This document shows, piece after piece, positions 30,116-43,700 of a DNA stretch of 64,000 nt. Source of the stretch: Sitta carolinensis (taxonomy: Eukaryota; Chordata; Aves; Passeriformes; Sittidae); NCBI GenBank assembly GCA_032173965.1, contig CM063288.1:20061501-20125500 (forward strand). The letters run 5' to 3'. Within the stretch, counting starts at the first letter, position 1. Every line of letters begins with the position of its first letter. Under the pieces are notes generated by a model. That model saw only the letters and a program-made list of their open reading frames with translations, had not been told where the DNA came from and did not search any database. A program made the translations under genes and the position numbers.

Positions 30116-33100
30116 GGGGTTTTTAGTATAAAACTTCTTTCAGCACTGATTTCTTCTAGAAGAGTGTTCATTAGCAGGTGTTCTAAACATGCCTCAGCAG
30201 ACTCTGGCAGCTTGATATTACTGTCAAGGTGTACATTTGCTTTTTTGTCTTACTGCTCTTTTATCTTAAACTGTAAAATTTGAGTTAGGAAACTCCAAAG
30301 TAAATTTTTTGTTTTGGGGTTTTTTTACGTGGACCAACATCTGTCATTAATGTTTCAGTCTGTACTTTATCTAAAGGGCTCTACAGGAACTGTGGATAAA
30401 GCAGAATGTAGAGCAGACTCCTTAATTCATGATAAAAAAATTTAAAGTGCTTTATAGAACTAAAGATGAAATAGTACACATCACTATACAAAGTACTGAG
30501 CACCCAAGACACTGCAGAATGGATTCTGTGACCAAAAAAAATTTATCATTTGATTTGTTGTATTTAAGAAAACAGGATTTAACACATCCTTGTTGAAAAG
30601 GAGTGCAGCAGCAAATCCTTGACTATCAACAAAGTCTCTTAGTAGAAGCAGTTTCCAAAACTCCAGATTTTAGGCTAATTGCTTGGGTCAAAAATGGCTG
30701 ACAACGCATTTAAGCGTCATACAATGAATTGGTTGGAAATTACTTAATTAATCCTTCATTATGAACCCCTCTTCACAACATCCCTAGCTGCAGTATTCCC
30801 AAAGCCAGCTGCTATCTACAGCTGAATAGTAGCAGGCACATTAAACCTCTTAAATACTTGCACTGTGATTCCTAAATTGGGTGGCCAGAACCTTAGTCTA
30901 TGCAATTGCTTCTATAATTATGGTTCTATCTGTGTTTCTATAATGAACCCTGTTTTCAGCTCAATATAGCTTAAACAGACTTCTTTTTTAGCAGTGATTT
31001 CATGCACATTGTGTTATTTCCTGGTTAATAATGAAGTGAATCTTTGAAATATTCTGACATTTGTCATTAACTCTGTGCCCTCTCTTAACCATTCACCAGT
31101 GCATCTTTTACTGTGAATACATCTATTTAAAGGTTATTCTCCTCTATTATGTCTCCTCTTCATAATACGCACTTGTAAAAATTCTTAACGTTATGCTTCG
31201 GGCCAGAATTTGGGGGCTGATATCTATATGAAATGGGACAACAAACAAGAGTAAGGATTGCAAATTTTAAGAAATTATGGAGGTAAGGAAGAGAGGACAC
31301 TGATTTTACTAAGCCCATTCCAATATTCAGGCACACATTTTCAAAGCTTAATAGGAGCAGAAGATATCTGTTTTTGAGCTTAAACAGTATCAAAGTCTGA
31401 TGAAACCCCTGTAGCAAGTAAAAATAGTATATCCGGCCATTCTGTCAGAAACCTATGGCTATAATATCTTTAATAGTCAAGGCTGTGCCTCTCAGATCTG
31501 AGTGAAAACTACTTACCAGTGTCTAACTCAGAGCTACTGAATCTTCAGCAGTTTTGTGAAGATAGAGCTTAACTGTGTTATGGACAAGTCGATGAGTTTT
31601 ATGAGCTAAAGTAATGAAGGCTTTAAGGTAATTTCCTGTGTCCTATTAATAGAACCTCCACAAAATAGTTTTGCTGAGTTTCTGGTTTCTGAAACAAAAG
31701 CCTCGATTTTGGTCTCAACTGACTCGGGGAAGAGAGCTGTAGACTACCTTTCCAATTCTCTGATCCGTTGATGGCATCTGCAGTCCTCGGTGCAAATTAC
31801 AGCAGCCAGAGGAACTGCCCCCGATAATAACCAGAGCATGACAACACTGACTACAGCTCTAACACATGCCCATGCCGGGAGCTCTGGGGAGAAAGCAGAG
31901 AGCAATTCTGGCAGCTATCTGTCACAGAGTGCTCCCCTCACAGAGATGCAGTGTGCTTGAGCTGATCCTGAGACATTTCGGCCCTTGCACTGCAGAAGAA
32001 GATTGCTGAGGACTGTCGCAATAGCACCAATTTAGAGTTTTCAGCTGGAGGCTTGTGAGCTCCACCTCCTTCCTTGCTGGATACAAGTCACTCATAATTG
32101 TCTCAGTGAAACTGCTTCCCCTCTCTTATGCATTAGTGTAAATCAGCCATAATGCAATGGAAATTGATAGGTATTTAGAGTGGTAAAAACTGTCAAGTGG
32201 TCAAGACGAGGCTCTTTGAGTTTGGCATGGTCTTTTGGGCCTCGTGAAGAAGCAGTCCTGCAGCATTCTCACTGGGCAAAGTGCCTAAGAGCAATTTGTC
32301 CAGCTAGTGCCTTCCTCCCTTGCACTTCATTCCCTGTTTAGCTGCATAGCAACCAATGACCATGAAACCAGCTTTACAAAAGTCCCACATTACTTCCATA
32401 CTTAATTAACTTTTAAAGCATCAGACCATAGTATTTAACCATAACCTGCAGAGTTTCAGAGGCTTGTTTGGTCAGAGACTCATTAATGCTTGGCTTCCAT
32501 TCAAAGAGTTTCACTGTTAATTTCTCTTTACATTCACACATGGTCTGATCTTTCCACAGCTATTTTCAGCAGCAGGTTAAGAACAGGTTCAGTCTCACAC
32601 CCCCTGACATTTGCACATATGCTGACCATACTTACTTATTTCTTCTCAGATCTCCTCAGTTCCAAAGCACCTCCTGCCCCTGGTCTCCATTGTCTAAAAC
32701 TATGGGGTGTGTTTGTGAGTACTCCTGCAGCCGGTGGATGGGTGTATGGCTTCTCTGTGTCAGCAGGCTTTTAGCAGCCGTTTGTGTGACCTAAAGCTAC
32801 ATATTCGTTTTAGTAGAGCTGAAGGGTCTGTGCTTTAGGCCTTCTGTTATTGTGAAGATCTAAGTATTGTGTGTGTACTTAGATCTTCACACAGCCAAGT
32901 GGATGCCTTCCAAGTAGCAGTAGGTTGCTGGCAAAGGAGATAAAATCTCCTTGGGCACTAGTAACATATGAGTTGATCTTAGACATATGAGTTGATCAGA
33001 CACTTTATAGCTCCTACCAAGCCCAGTCCTGCTGTGCTGGGACTGAAGTCAACAAGCAGATATGAGCTGCAGTTCCTCATATCGGGCAATATTTTAAGAG

Positions 33101-34486
33101 CAGAAATTAATGAGGTCATACATTGATTAGGGGATGAAACTAGGAGCTATATTATGACCCATCTTCTTCTTATTCACTGCACACTGCTGCTCTATATCCA
33201 CCTGAAACTGTAGCCTTCCTTCAGTGTTTGCTTATTGGGACAATCCCTTTTATTACTGTAGGTCTTCCCACAACTCTGGCAGTATACACTTAATTTAAAG
33301 GCACTCATTAGTTAAAATCATTCTATTTACTGATTCTTAATAAAGCCTCAGAAGCTTTTGTTGTGGTGTGTGTGTCTATGTTAGAGCTTAAGACTGTTTC
33401 TGCAGTAAATCGTAATTTTCTGCCTGTCTTAGCCTCTAAGTGATTTGGGTCAAATAGACTGATTTGTTCACTGCAGCTCCCTTCCTGCCACACATGCCTG
33501 GGTTTCTGTTCATTTTCATTCCTGTTTGCCCAGCACCAATAATACAGAAGAGTTAAAGGAGAGGAAAAGAAAGCACAGTTGCTTTTCTTCATCCACTGCA
33601 TATCGTGCTCTGCAGAAGGATGCTGGCCCCGCTGGAAGCATTTGCAGAATATCCTCTGCAAAGGTCAGCATGGCTGCTTCATCTGTTGCAAACTGGATCT
33701 TAGCCAGCAGCTGTAGCTGACAGTTTCAAGAAGGCCATTTGCCCATCCATCTTCCTCAGACAATTGTGTGCACTCTTCAAACTAATAATTAATCATTTGC
33801 ACATGTGTGCCTTCTACTTTGTTATTTTATTAACATATTAGAAGCGCCCTGCTTTATTTATTAATTTTATTATTATTCTTATCAAATGATGGCATGTTGT
33901 TAGCCAGGAAGATGCACTCACTGTCTCACGACTAATTATTCCAATTAAGTTTTCATGACTCTACCATAATGCACAGCTCATTAACTTAATTACTTTTGAA
34001 ATGCAGCTACTGAGATACAAATGTAAAAGAACAGGTAGATTATATTTGTTAGTTAATTTCTGCAAACGGGGTTTGTTGCCATTAGCTCTTAAGTAGTACT
34101 TTCAGGCAATCTTGTTCCCTATTTCTTAGGTAAGATTTGTCTTTTTTATCTAGGAAGGTTCTAAAGTTCATTTGGGTTTTTTTACAGACTAGTCTTTTGC
34201 CATAGAAAATTAGATCAAATTCAAAGATATTTCTTCAAATAAACCTGTGGGTTTCAGTTCAGTCCTTGATGGGAACTGATGGACAACTGCAAATAGCATC
34301 TTTCTTTGCTGAGGTTGAACTATCCCAGAAAGGGTGACAGCACTTTGATGTAAAGCTGAGATGCTGTGGTAAGGCGAAAGTTCTTAAGGAAAAGGATTTC
34401 AGGTCTTGCAGTGATGTATGTAGTTTATGTCTCCAGTGAGGGGCCAGGTTCAGGTTTCTCCGAAGGGCGATTTTGACTTGAGCGAT
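30116..34486. other. AT-rich intergenic stretch, no gene recognised
   Basis: I see no exon, RNA gene or clear repeat family here. Open frames are all short. Local structures are the perfect hairpin at 32851-32891 and an island dense in TAAT/ATTA words at about 33780-34000. The change to AT-rich composition from the provirus onward is easily seen. Confidence 0.5.
32851..32891. repeat. Perfect 16-bp inverted repeat (hairpin)
   Basis: The arms TGTGAAGATCTAAGTA (32851-32866) and TACTTAGATCTTCACA (32876-32891) are exact reverse complements, separated by the nine-base loop TTGTGTGTG. There is no T-run after it and no gene nearby, so it is not a transcription terminator in the usual sense. Confidence 0.95.
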
Positions 34487-34560
34487 TGTCCTGGTTTGGG
34501 TGGGATAGAGTTAATTTTTTCTTAGTGGATGCTTAGAGCAAAACATAACTGCCTATTTTT
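34487..34560 (+). mobile_element. Truncated ERVL-type LTR start
   Basis: TGTCCTGGTTTGGGTGGGAT followed by AGAGTTAATTTTTTC is the well-known beginning of avian ERVL LTRs. Only about the first 50-70 bases are recognisable. They run into a short imperfect duplication of 'ctgcctatttttgatcacat' at 34549-34594. No internal retroviral genes accompany it. Confidence 0.55.
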
Positions 34561-34594
34561 GATCACATCATATCTGCCTATTTTTCATCACACA

Positions 34595-36850
34595 GAAGCA
34601 TGAAACCTCTAGAGATCTCCTGAGGAAGAGGGAAATGGAATTTCTTTGTTGCTGTGAAAATAAGACAAACCGACTGCTGGTGCAGTGGTACTGACTGGGT
34701 CTCAGAGGGTGTAATGTCTGAGCAGACTCAAGGAGCTGCAAAATCTGCTGCCGTTTTTGACCACTAGCACCTTTAGGAAATGTGAAGGGCATTCCTCCTC
34801 TGATAACACCTCACTCTTGCAATTGCAGTCAGTAGATACAATTTGTACTTCCTTTCACAAACAGATGGATGCAATAGCTGCTGCACGTTGCCAGAGTGCT
34901 TTCCTCAGCTCCTCACACACCTCTCAATGGTCACGGGAGCCATAGAAGTGTTACTGCCAAAGACAGGGGTGTTTTTCACCTTTAAGTTTACACGGGGTGG
35001 GTTTGGCTTTGCTACTTACTGGGAACTGTGTAATTAGAAGTTAGGCTCATAAAATCGGCGCTGTGTAATTTGGCCAATCCCAGTTTTAAGACTGTTTACA
35101 TGTTTAGCAGCCAGATGGAACTGTGTGGAAGGCTAGTATTCACATCACAGATTTTCAAATGCATATTCATCAAAATGGCAACTTTTTAATGGCAACACAC
35201 TGTTAGTCCCTTTGGTCCTGGTGTTGCTGGGAAGAACTACAAAGATTTTTCTATTTTTCCAAAGAAGTCAAAGTTTAGATCTTTTCTTTACAGATTTTAA
35301 TGAAATGGGAAAGGGCTCTTAATGGGTATTTTGCAGTGTCTATTTTGCTGTCTCTGCCAAGAGATAGCTTTTTAAGGATGAGGTGTGCAACATGCTGAAG
35401 CGAGGCTTTTGTGTCTTCAGTGAAGCACAATTATTATATCTGACACAACATAAACTCTAAGTAGAAAATGCCTGCCATTAATGAAATGTTTATTGGAACC
35501 AAAGCCACTTACTTCTTCATAATTTCTGGGGAAACTGAATTGTCACTGAAATTTACTGGGTGGCCTAAAAATGCTCTGGAATTTATGTGACTTTGGCCAG
35601 GGAGGGAAGCAAGCCATTGTAGACTGGCTCAAATTGTGGGTTTTTTTCTTAACACAGTAATTCAAAAGTCTTCCAGTCCAAATGCAAGGCAATGAAATTG
35701 AACATACTCTAGAGAAGCCTTCACCAGATGAAGGCTTTCACCCATGGGTCAGTTTTCAATGAAGGATGGGCCAGTCAGCCAGGAGGACAACATCTGGCTA
35801 GCATCTGCCTAATGGACACACAAAACCTTATAAACAACCCACGAAATTGACAGCACCTACCCAAGAGCATAAAAAGAGGTATCATACAGAAGCAACTCTG
35901 CCAGAAGGGAGCAAAAGAATGACAGTGGCTGTTAGTTTGCCATCAGCTATGGATCTCTTAGGAAGCTTTGGATAAAGGGTGGTGAATCACAGCTACTGTC
36001 TCTGTATCACACTGCACTATACTATTGCCTATATGAACTTCTGATAGCAAGAAAGAAAGGAACATGCCTGGGTTTTCCCTCCTGAAGCTAAACAGAATGT
36101 GCACGGAGATTTGCCTAAGCTGATAGAGTTTTTTGACTTACTTTATCAGCTCATGGTAACAAATTTCTCACAGTATATTAAGAGCACAGAAAATCTTGAA
36201 AGGTATAGTTTATTTCTGTGTTGTTCATTTTGCCTTCTTACTTTGCATTGCAACCTGTGGATATCCTAGAGTTGATTTCTTCTTGTCCTGATGAGGAGAG
36301 ACATCATGTAGGGAAGCAAACATGCCTGAACTAGCGTGCAAATGGAGTACAGAACTGGCCATGGTTTATGAGAGAACCTGGAGAAACACTGTCTGTCTGC
36401 TCCAGTGGAAACAGCTGAGCACAGTGGGGTGGTCAAGGGTGGACAGGGGTTGGTCATCTCTGTGGTCAGCACTGGGGTAAATCCTAAGCACGGTGCACAG
36501 AGGCTTTTAATACTAAGCAGTGAAGCACTATGCTAACACAGAGGGAAATGAATCCAAAAGAAGTGAAGTATGCTAATCTGAATATCCTTTCCTTGCTCCA
36601 CTAAGAATCTTTAACACTGTGTGGCAGTTCACTAATAAATAGTGTTTCTGTATCACTAAAAGACCGGTGGCAGCAGCATTCCTTAAAGAGGTCACCTCTC
36701 TGGAGGTCTGCGGGATCGGAACCAGGACGCGCTGGTCTGCATAGGAAGGCTGTGAAAAAACCTTCCAGAAAGAAAGAACTCTGGGAGAGGGAAGATCTGA
36801 ATCTGAGATTCGAAGTGCTCCCTCATAACCCACCGTCCGCCTTCTCCAGC
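34595..36850. other. AT-rich spacer upstream of GORASP2
   Basis: No recognisable gene or repeat. GAD1, which lies next to GORASP2 in mammals, is not seen. Confidence 0.5.
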
Positions 36851-37720
36851 TGCGCCGAGGCATCCCGTTTCTCAGGGCAGGATTTCACTGCGGGGCGCGT
36901 CCCGCAGCAGGCGGCTCTCCCGGCACCAACAGGTCTCTGCCGCTGCGTGTCGCGACAGTGTCGGCAGCGACGATCGGCCCCGTTACTGCGCAGAAGTTTG
37001 CGGTGCGTGCCCTGAAACGGGTTAGTCTAAATTTCGGCCCTTGGGCAGCATTTCTCCCTCCTCTGTACCGGTGCGCTGCCCCTCCCGCTACAGCTCCGAG
37101 TCCCAGGCGGGTTCTGGCGCTCCCGGCGCCGCCACGGAGCCCCGACCGGCCCAGCCTGGCAGGGGGAGCGGCGCTCGGAGCTCCGGAGAGCTGTGGCAGT
37201 AGAGAAGGCAGCAGCGGTTATGACCTGCCAGCTCTGTGTTCTGTGCGCACGCTTACTGGACCTTCTTCACTGATACATTCACTCGCTTCCTGCCTAGAGC
37301 CGTCGGGTGCCCTCGCCGCCCTCGGCCGCCAGGGGGCGACAGCGCTGCAGGCGGGAGCGCGCGGCCGTGGCCCCTCGCGGCCGCCGTAGGGCCCCGCCTG
37401 GCGCCGGGCGGGGGCAGCGCGCCGTGCCACGTCCCCGTCGCGGCGCGTTTGCGGCCATGGGCGCCTCGCAGAGCATCGACATCCCCGGCGGCGGCACCGA
37501 GGGCTACCACGTCCTGCGGGTAAGGGCGGCGCGGCCTGGGCGGGCACCCCGCGCCCCCAGCGCAGCGGCGGCCCCTGGGCGCGGGGCCTGTTCCGCCGCG
37601 GCTCGCGGGAGCGGCCCGGGGGCTGCCGGGGCGGCACCGCCGCGCTCCCCGCTCGGCCCCGGGACGCGCTGGGGGAGCGGGCAGGTGCGCCGGGCCCGCG
37701 GTGCCGCTCCCGGGCTTGGG
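36850..37720 (+). promoter_or_regulatory. GORASP2: CpG island promoter of GORASP2
   Basis: A sharply GC- and CpG-rich block surrounds the GORASP2 start codon (37457) and first splice donor (37520). It has several CCGCC/GGCGG words and no TATA box, as usual for a housekeeping promoter. Transcription start is probably within the few hundred bases before 37457, but cannot be fixed from sequence alone. Long open frames on both strands of this block are effects of high GC. Confidence 0.75.
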
Positions 37721-40700
37721 AAGTGGAGGGAGAATTGGTCCAGAATAAACAATTCCCCGGGCCAGGTTGTGCCTCCGTACGCCCAGGCCGGTGGGCTGGC
37801 GCCGGGGAGGCGATGCGGGGTTTGGGCAGCCTGTGAGGGCCAGGCGGCCTCTCCTGCGGCAGACGCTGCTAACAGCCCAGCCCGCGAGTCTGGGCTGCGC
37901 TCAGGCGCTCCCGGGGTAACGCGTCAGGCTTGTCCTGGGCGCTGCATCATGGGCTGGGCTGGACTGCAGGCTGCTGTCTCCGCAGCAGTTCACGGGGCTC
38001 GGACCAAGGTGTTCACATGACAGGCAGCACACCTGAGGGCTGCCGCTCCAGTGAAAGTACTGTTTTTCATAGTTACGTTGGTTTTGTTCACATTGTGGCC
38101 ACAAAACTTTGGGTTTGTGTGCGAAATATAAAATACCCTATTAGGCTGCATTCGTGAGGATTTGTGAACAGCCTTTTGAAAGCCCTTCTTTTTGCTTTCA
38201 GTGAGCAGAATGGTTCCCAGGTGGTGCTGTGGAATCTGAGACACTGGGGTACGGGGACTCTGCTGGAGTCAGTCCCTGCCCACACCACGGTGCCTGTGGC
38301 TCTGTAGCTAGTGTGTGAGTGCCCTCTCTCTGGGTACCAGACTGGACTGCTGTATTTGTTGGAATCAGAGCCTTCTGGATAAGTTCTCTACTTTTGAGAA
38401 GCAAATACTGATGTTCTGATCAAATCCAAACATTTTTGAAAATTTATGTATTAAGTCACAGTGGAGTTTTTTTTTTTTCCTTTTAATATTAATGGTATAT
38501 AGGAGTCCAGTGTGGCTCATTTATGTCAGTCCACTTTGTCTTCTTCTTTTCCCCCACAAAAACTGTTCAGCTTGGTAAAACTGGCAGACTTGTTTTTTTT
38601 TTTTAGCATAGTACAGTGTAAATTTCATTAACTTTTTACTTTGGAGACTTGTAAAACCAGTATGTACTTTGCAGTTAGAACATCATTACATCAGATTTAT
38701 TTAATCAGTTTGATTAAAGCATGTTGATAAATTGAGATTAATCTCTTTTGTGAAGTAGAATCTACTAATTTTTTCTTGTAATCTCGCTTGGATCTGGCAC
38801 CCTTTTTTATCATTTAGGCACTTTTTTGTTGTAATGTTTTTGCTATGACCCAAAATGCAGTGTTTGATTGTCTTTGTAAATGTAAATGTAATCGAGAGAT
38901 GCACATTAAAGAAGTTGATTTCCAAGAGGACATCTTTATTTATGTTAAATGCAGGAAAGGACATGCCTACTGTCTCAAACAGACTGAAATCTCTCTTTTT
39001 CACTGCCTTGTCTTCTTACTTGAGATGCCACAATAATGAGTGATTCCTCTTTGTCCATGGAAAGGCATCTTAAACTGCATCATGATCTTAACCTAACAGT
39101 TGTAATTCGAGATGTTTTGTATTGAAATGCATGTGGCATGCATGAATGAGACTAGAATTTCCCTCTGCAGTTTTTCCAAGTCTAATTTTCCAGTTGCCAT
39201 TCTGTAATAAGTTTGTTACAGTGTTGGGCTTGCACTGTTCAAGGAGCTCTACACAAGTGCTATGTCTGCATGGACTGACCTTCAGTAGAACTTGGGGTCA
39301 AGCAAAACTGCTGTTTTGTTCTAATTTACTCTCAAGTACATTTTCTTTCTGAGTCCAGTACTTTAATGAGGTAAATGAGAAGGGTAGAAGGAAAACAGCA
39401 GTAGTCTTCCAGTATTATAGATCTAGTTCGAGTAAGATCAGATTTCTTTAATAACACCAAACTTCTGTAAATAATGTGAAGTGATTGTTTAAAAGATTTC
39501 AGTACCTGGGAAAGTTAGAGAAATGTCAGAAAAAAATTTTCAATTATTGGAAGAATTTGTTTGGGTAAGGCAGATAAATGAAAAATATGTGATAAATGGC
39601 CATGAAGCAAAGGGTTTATATTGTTCAGTTTGACTGTAGGAGCCAAGCACAAGTTGCCAGAGGGATGAGCAGACTGAGACTGTTGGAAGTTACAGGGTGA
39701 TACTTTTAGACTGTACATGCTGCCTCCCCACAGCACTAGTAAAAAGTTTCTCTCTGCTCACTTCAAACAAGAACAGAAATATATGCAGCAAGTGAACACT
39801 ACCATCATTAGTTTTCAATGTAAGATTTGCAGATTACTTAATTCTTTTGGCTACTTCTGCTGATATTCAGTGCAGTGTTGCTTTCATTGCGAGCTTTATC
39901 AGTAGTTCAGTTGTAACAGGAATTAGGAACCCTCCAGGACTGAAGCACTGTCAAAGGAAAAGAATTTCATCATATGCATACTTGACTACAGAAGTTGCTC
40001 TGGGTTGCATTGTTGGTCTGTAGGCATTAAAATGTAGCTTTTTGTTGTTGTTGTTGTTCTTGTTAAGAGGGAGAAGAAGTTGCCAAGTGTTCTGTTGCCC
40101 AAGTCTCTTCACAAGTAGACCTAGTAATGAGTCATTTGTTTGAAGCAGTTCTCAAGTTTCCTTTAACATAAGGTGTGTGGCAGATTAGACCGATTGGGCT
40201 GACCCCGTGTATTGCTCAGTATGTGTTTGTTTCTGCTCTTCAAAACAGATCGAAGGAAAATTTTGAGTAATTTTCTTGCTCAGCAGTGTGAAACTGCTGT
40301 AGTTTACCCAGGCTGATGTAATAACCTGACCGTTTCTTCAGCTGGTAGGTGATGTCACAACATCCCCATGGCTGGAGGCAGAGTGGCTGGAAAGTGGCCC
40401 AGTGGAAAAGGACCTGGGGGTGCTGGTCAACAGCAGCTGAGCACGAGCCAGCTGTGCCCAGGTGGCCAAGAAAGCCAGTGGCATCCTGGCCTGTATCAGG
40501 AATAGTGTGGCCAGCAGGGCCAGGGCAGCGATTGTCCCCCTGTACTTGGCTCTGGGGAGGTCACACCTCGATTGCTGTGTCAGTCCTGAGCCCCTCAGTC
40601 CAAGACAGACTTTGAGGTGCTGGAACAGGTCCAGAGAAGCTCTGGAACACAGCTCCTGTGAGGAGCAGCTGAGGGAGCTTGGGGGAGACCTCATGGCTCT

Positions 40701-43700
40701 CCACAACTCTCTGACAGGAGGGTATAAGTAGGTTACTTCTTCTCTTAAGTAACAAGTGACAGGAAAGAGGAAAGAGCCTCAAATTGCATGAGGAGAGATT
40801 TAGAGGCTGGATTTTAGGAAAACTTTCTTCATCAAAAGGATGGTCAGGTATTGGAATAGGCTGCCCAGGGAAGTGATTTAATCACCATCCCTGAAAACAT
40901 TCAGAACATATGTAGATGTGGCCTTTGGGTTAGGTTTAATGGTGAACTTGACAGTGCTGGGTTAGTGTTTGGACTCGATGATCATAGAGTTCTTTTCCAA
41001 ACTAAACTGTCATGAGATTCTATGTAAGAATTCTTATCTGTGAGAAATTTGTATGCTACCATGTTACGTGGTGTTCTTCCCTAAAAGCAGCAATGCCCAA
41101 AGTTTAGATTTCCCACTCTTGTTCAAGTGCTTCAGTTTGTTGTAATAGTGATACAAACCTGTTGCATGAAGTGTTGACTTATCTTTTAAGGGAGGTTCAC
41201 ATTTTAAAAGCTTGAGTTAAATTCTCTGTGCTAAAATAAAAGGTTATCTACTTAGATAGAATCTGTTTTCTTACCAAAAACATAAAGCTTTTTCTTTTGA
41301 AAACTGTGTTTCATCAAGAAATTCAATTCAGTTATACAACATAATGTATTAAAATAACTGACAGAAATCAAAGGGATTATGTCAGATCTTACAGGAATTG
41401 CTTATATATGATGCGTAATGAAATTTTACTGCCAGTTATGGAGTGGATGGAAGAATTACAAAAAAATCTTTCAGTATTTTTTTGCTAATAAAGTAGAATA
41501 CTGGGAAGTTTCTTATGTGGGGAAGAAAAGAAAGCCTTGGAAGTTATGTATTTAATGCTTGAAGCTAAGCTTCTGAAAGTTTAAAAACTAGTATAAGGTA
41601 ACTGATTTTCAGAAGTGGTCAGAGCCTTCATCTGCCTCTGAAAAATCCACATTTCAGTGCCTAATATCATTTGCATTTGCACTGCTCTCTTGGGGCTTCA
41701 ATTTGTGACCACTGTGCTGCTGAGCAGACTTCTTAAAATGCATAAGGTGCAACGTATACTGTGTGGGCATAAAATGATAGTGTTGGGAACAGTGTTCAGC
41801 AAAGAAAAACTTCATGTATTTACCAGGAAAGTCTTTTCAGTACTGCAAATTAAAATTGCCGTATTGACCTTGAAACCTTTTTCCTGTTTAATTCTTGACA
41901 ATGAATTAAAAGTGAAATCAGTGTGTGACCTGTGTACTCAGCAGCCCTGCTGTCATCTTGGTGAGAAACTGAAACCCTGCAGCACTGTGTGAGGCCCTTT
42001 TCTGTCCTCCAGTATTCAGCATTTGATAGAGGTTTTCTTCGTTTGCTCTTAAAAAGCTCTGGCATTGCATTGCCACAGCTTCTTTGCATTTTCTGTGCCA
42101 CTGTTTGTCTCTATTGTTAGAAAGTCATGGCATGTAGCCATACAGGTCTGTGACTTGGATTTCTGAAATAACAGCAGGCTTTGAGAGAATTAAGCTTCCC
42201 AAGCTGCTGGGGGTGGTATCTTGCCTGCAGCAGCATCTGTTGTAAATGATATTACTTAGTTATTTTTCAGCAATTATTCAATTACAACGGCAAGTTACTA
42301 AATAGCTACTTGGGACACCCAAGCTGCATAAAGCCAAATTGCTCAGGAGGTACAGAGTTTATGTACATATCCATGGAATCTTTATTATTTCCATCCTTAA
42401 TAGAGGTGGAATAATTTGTGTCCTTGTATTTCCTAAGGTCCCCAGTTATGCTTTGTTGCTGTAGTTCCTGGAAGAGACTCATGACCACAGAGCTTGGAGC
42501 AGAGAGCTTTACTTGTGTGTTTGGCACCATGTGGTGGTGGTGAATTGGGCAGTCACTAGACTGAAAGTAAGATGGTGTGACAAAACCTGTATGGGGTCAC
42601 TGTGATTGTTGCGCGGGACTGAGCATATCCCTTCTTTACAGAGGAGACTTTTCATGTGGAATGGACTTGGAATTTCTGGGTGGCATTTCTGGGACTGCCA
42701 GCTGTAAACATGCTTTTATCAGTGAAGGTAGGCCAGGGAAACAGGAAACTTTGTGACAGCCTGTGCATGGCAGGATGACAGAAGGGATGCACATACCTGC
42801 TTCTGAGGTGTGATTGACACAACTGTAAGGGCTTGATTTCTTTTAGCTACAGCTTCCTGGTAGTTTTTACATTCCCACTTAGAAGCAAACCATGCAGAGA
42901 CGTTCAGGATTGTGATGGGTTTGGGGCAAGGAGTTCAACATCTGGATATACTTTTTGCAAACTAATTGTTTGGAACTTAGAAACTCTCTCAGTCCCTTCA
43001 TCAGTTTGGGGCAGAAACACAGATTTGGTATTCTAAGTAAATTATTTGTACATCCCAGGTGTCAGTGAGCTTGATATTACAGATGCTAAATATATGTATT
43101 TCTCATTTATTGTACATATACGCCATCTTATTCCAAAAAGTTACTCTATTGAATACTGGCCACTCTTGGCTCACAGTGTTGAGGATATAATCTCTTGGAG
43201 GTGATTAGGGAGGGATATTGTCAGCATGCAGGGGGTTTGTTATGACTTTGCTATGGTTTGGTTCTTTATTTCAAAGAAGTTTATTTAGAAATGGAGGAAA
43301 ATCTCTGAATGAGATGAAGTCTGGCCCTTCATAATTTCAAGGCCATGACATATATCCAGTCCCAAAAATCTGAAGTGTTATGCTGAATGTACTGATTTTC
43401 AATGCTGAGGTTTAACTAACACATCATGTCTTTAAAACTGTTTTCCCAGAAAGTTCTAAAAACATCTGCTGATTAAATTTTGGTATAAAGCCTGTATGTC
43501 GGGGTCATTAAAAACACAAACTGTAAGTTTCTATATGCCTTATGCAATAGGTGGTGGAATAAGAGAGAGGCTATTAGAGTATTTTCATGTCATTCTCTAA
43601 ACTGAGGGAAGAAAAACAACAAACTCATCCTACATTCACTACTCAAACACAGGGAGGGAGAGGATGTTTTGAATAACTTGATTACAAGAGAAACTGCAAG

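Noticed and set aside
36573..36863. Minus-strand frame of 96 codons divergent from GORASP2
   Set aside because: No recognisable domain; it sits at the edge of the CpG-rich block and is probably chance.
37307..38020. Plus-strand frame of 237 codons over the GORASP2 start
   Set aside because: A shadow of the CpG island, very Ala/Arg/Gly/Pro-rich and in a different frame from the GORASP2 exon.
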